A DNA stretch of 8,180 nt from Candidatus Delongbacteria bacterium (lineage in GTDB: Bacteria; UBA4055). Positions 6,186 through 8,180 of the stretch are shown here, piece by piece. The stretch lies in contig JAKLPX010000123.1 of assembly GCA_022013635.1 (NCBI GenBank), positions 1 through 8,180 of the forward strand. Direction: 5' to 3'. Numbering within the stretch: position 1 is the stretch's first letter; every line of letters starts with the position of its first letter. Under the pieces are notes generated by a model. The model ran no database searches and was not told where the DNA came from. It saw only the letters and a program-made list of their open reading frames with translations. Made by a program: the position numbers and the translations under genes.

Positions 6186-8129
6186 TTACAGTATCCTTAC
6201 CAAAAATATCTCTGCGCATATCAGCAATAAAATCATGAGCAGTAAATAATCGGTCATGTCCTTACTTTCAGAAGAGATCAGATCCAATTCACCGCCGGTT
6301 TCGGTCTTGAGGATTGAGGTTTTAAATGTTTTCCCGATTTCATCTGTTCTATTCTCATAATTCTCTCTTTCGCAGTTGACGGCCAGTTGCTTAATATATA
6401 TACCGTCCGTGCTGTACATTTTGTAAAAACCGGGTTTTTTAAGAGAGAATCTTTTTGAAATCTCATCATGCCCCGGATTATAGTTATCTCCGGGCTTAAC
6501 GAGATAAAAATTGTTTTCAGATTCAACCGCATCTCCGACGGTTTTTGCGGATTCGCTTTCGATCTCGCCGCTGATCAGATAATAGAATGAATTTAATAAA
6601 ACAGGAATAGCGATGCCGTTTTCAATAATATTCGAGCTTTGTTGATCAAGTCCGGTTGTGAGAAAAAATATCTTGCCTTTTCCGAATGTTCTCTCAAGCA
6701 ATAAGGGAGAGTCACGGACATCAATCAGGCTTGTCCATATATTCGGAAGAACCTTATAGTAATTTGAAATTTCAACACTGCCGATATTAGAGAAATTTTC
6801 GCCGAACACGCCTTTAAAAATCGGGTGCTGCAAATCTTTTATTTTAATTCCCGCAAAAGACCCTGACAGTTTTTCATAACCCGATATATTCGGGAATCCG
6901 AGAATTGAAACCAAGTTTGAATTATAATCGTTCAGATTCAATTTGTCGTTTGCGGTAAAATAAACGGAACGGGATTCGTTCAGATGATTTTTCAATCCTG
7001 ATACCGTAAAAGAACTCAAATGGGACATTTCATCAAAAAAGATCAGGTCGTAATCGCTGAATTTAACCGAGTTTATTTTTGCGGGGCTTATTATCTTTTG
7101 AGTAAAAATTGAATCGGAACCGGTTTTTAACAGAGATAAAAGACGGCGGATACAGAAAGACTTGTTGTCTCCGACGAGTAAAATTTTCTTTTTATCTAAT
7201 TTCGGAAGAACAAAATTATAGCTGTCATTCAAAGGATTTGACTCGTCGTTTATTTTTGCGGAAATCGAAACTTCCGAGTTTGTCATTTCTTCCAGTTCAA
7301 TTTTTAATACCTTTGAGAAATCGTCTTCAAAAGCAGCTTTTACCGAATGGATCTTTCTTCCGTCCTGAAAAATATCGAGACGGGTATTTTTTTTACTTTC
7401 GGACGAAAGTTTTATAAAAACGAAATTTCTGTTGATAATCCTGACGGAATCAATGGAAATATCGTCGGATTTATCTGCATCTGTCTGAAAAATTACGGCT
7501 TTTTTAAAATAATCGTCTGAAAAATTATTTGCTTTGTCGAATTTCACTTTGCCGTCAGTTAAAACCAAAAGAATTTTATTGGAATTTTCAATGTCGGAAA
7601 GTATAGAATCGCTTTGAGTTATAATTTCATCAAGAGATCTTTCACGGCCATAGATTTCCAGAGAGTTGAGAAATTTAAGAGCGTCTTTTTTATTACCGTT
7701 GAATTTTTCATCCGGATCCGAAGTCATCAAATAAAATTCGGTTTTGGACGGCGCCTTGTCTATGCTTTTTATTAATAAATTTTTTGCCGAATCGAATTTG
7801 TTGTTGCCTGAAAATTTATCTGCCATGGAAGGGCTTGAATCAATATAGATCATCGCCGTTGTTTTTTTGCCGGGATCAAAATCTTTGTAATCGCCGATAA
7901 ACGGTTTTGCAAAAAGAAAAATCAGGAATAGTAAAAGCAAAGTCCTGATTATCAGAAGCAGAATATCCTTAATTTTTGTTCGCCTGTTTATGTTTTTTGC
8001 GATAAATTTTAATAAAAACAACGAACTGAAAACTAATTTTTCCGGTTTTTTCCTGAAGATAAGGTAAATTATCAGCGGCAAAACAATTAAAGGCAAAAAA
8101 TATAAATATTGAAAACTTCCGAAATACAT
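6186..8129 (-). CDS. BatA/vWA-domain membrane protein with GATase-like second half
   Basis: A 647-residue predicted inner-membrane protein. The N-terminus is a BatA-type double membrane segment (about 6-25 and 55-74) with a basic loop including KLVFSSLFLLK. A von Willebrand A domain follows with a complete MIDAS start, Asp97-Ser-Ser99-Pro-Ser101, and a TDG motif (191-193). After a beta-rich stretch comes a class I glutamine-amidotransferase-like region from about 312 (KKILLVGDN, later DYDLIFFDEM) with no visible catalytic cysteine site, so it is probably a structural fold. A C-terminal membrane helix covers about 627-647. Length and layout match vWA proteins found beside MoxR and DUF58 genes in FCB bacteria, thought to act in cell-envelope or protein-complex maintenance; the precise role is unknown. 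No clear ribosome site precedes the ATG, which fits coupling to an upstream gene beyond the window. Its stop abuts the ABC ATPase start. Confidence 0.88.
   Translation of the reverse strand: MYFGSFQYLYFLPLIVLPLIIYLIFRKKPEKLVFSSLFLLKFIAKNINRRTKIKDILLLIIRTLLLLFLIFLFAKPFIGDYKDFDPGKKTTAMIYIDSSPSMADKFSGNNKFDSAKNLLIKSIDKAPSKTEFYLMTSDPDEKFNGNKKDALKFLNSLEIYGRERSLDEIITQSDSILSDIENSNKILLVLTDGKVKFDKANNFSDDYFKKAVIFQTDADKSDDISIDSVRIINRNFVFIKLSSESKKNTRLDIFQDGRKIHSVKAAFEDDFSKVLKIELEEMTNSEVSISAKINDESNPLNDSYNFVLPKLDKKKILLVGDNKSFCIRRLLSLLKTGSDSIFTQKIISPAKINSVKFSDYDLIFFDEMSHLSSFTVSGLKNHLNESRSVYFTANDKLNLNDYNSNLVSILGFPNISGYEKLSGSFAGIKIKDLQHPIFKGVFGENFSNIGSVEISNYYKVLPNIWTSLIDVRDSPLLLERTFGKGKIFFLTTGLDQQSSNIIENGIAIPVLLNSFYYLISGEIESESAKTVGDAVESENNFYLVKPGDNYNPGHDEISKRFSLKKPGFYKMYSTDGIYIKQLAVNCERENYENRTDEIGKTFKTSILKTETGGELDLISSESKDMTDYLLLMILLLICAEIFLVRIL
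6194..6198 (-). promoter_or_regulatory. Ribosome binding site of the ABC ATPase, inside the vWA gene
   Basis: AAGGA on the - strand, with eight bases between it and the ATG at 6185, overlaps the last codons of the vWA gene. It decides the start and indicates that the ATPase is read from the same message as the vWA protein. Confidence 0.6.
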
Positions 8130-8180
8130 ACCGCTTCAACTTTTTTTTGTGAATTTAACTCAAAGAAAACAAAAAAACAA
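8130..8180. other. Right-edge leader of the vWA gene, no gene seen
   Basis: These 51 bases are T- or A-rich by strand and show no promoter or ribosome site I would defend. Read on the - strand they contain stops in several frames. They may include the end of an upstream gene, but too little is present to tell. Confidence 0.4.

Noticed and set aside
1..8180. A defence island or CRISPR-linked system
   Set aside because: No repeats with spacers, nuclease-helicase sets or known defence modules are seen. The DUF4143 ATPase alone is not evidence of one.

Overview
The window is an AT-rich bacterial stretch. It holds one gene plus a decayed gene fragment on the + strand at the left, then six tightly packed genes on the - strand. 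Several features point to the FCB group (Bacteroidota, Chlorobi or Ignavibacteria relatives): a BatA-type double-membrane-segment vWA protein, a DUF4143 ATPase of the sort many such genomes carry in several copies, a LepA-LepB pair, and weak or absent Shine-Dalgarno sites at several starts. That placement is an inference from gene content; no marker here fixes the genus.

Left part (1-1740). A 433-residue AAA_14/DUF4143 ATPase has a strong GGAGG ribosome site. Two short inverted repeats lie upstream of it. A second frame, open from 1404, overlaps its stop codon and encodes the C-terminal tail of an AlbA_2-type ATP-binding protein or regulator: the end of its body, an NEPL tandem repeat and a winged helix. 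It has no usable start, so I read it as the 3' remnant of a gene whose body was lost at a recombination junction. This is the accessory part of the window.

Middle part (1744-4464). On the - strand, a 72-residue four-cysteine zinc ribbon, lepA (elongation factor 4) and lepB (signal peptidase I) run in that order, probably as one transcript. lepA and lepB overlap by 8 bases. The zinc-ribbon protein is the least characterised of the three.

Right part (4465-8129). Also on the - strand are a 647-residue BatA/vWA membrane protein, an ABC ATPase and a FecCD-type permease. The vWA stop is followed at once by the ATPase start (TAAATG), and the ATPase stop overlaps the permease start (ATGA), so the three look translationally coupled. 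The ABC pair is of the iron-siderophore/haem/cobalamin importer type, but no substrate-binding protein is present in the window. The vWA gene is probably downstream of other genes beyond the right edge; in many FCB genomes these are MoxR and DUF58.

I found no rRNA, tRNA, CRISPR array, complete insertion sequence or recognisable riboswitch. The points most worth checking are the gene-remnant junction at 1404-1411 and the coupling of a vWA protein to an importer that lacks a local binding protein.
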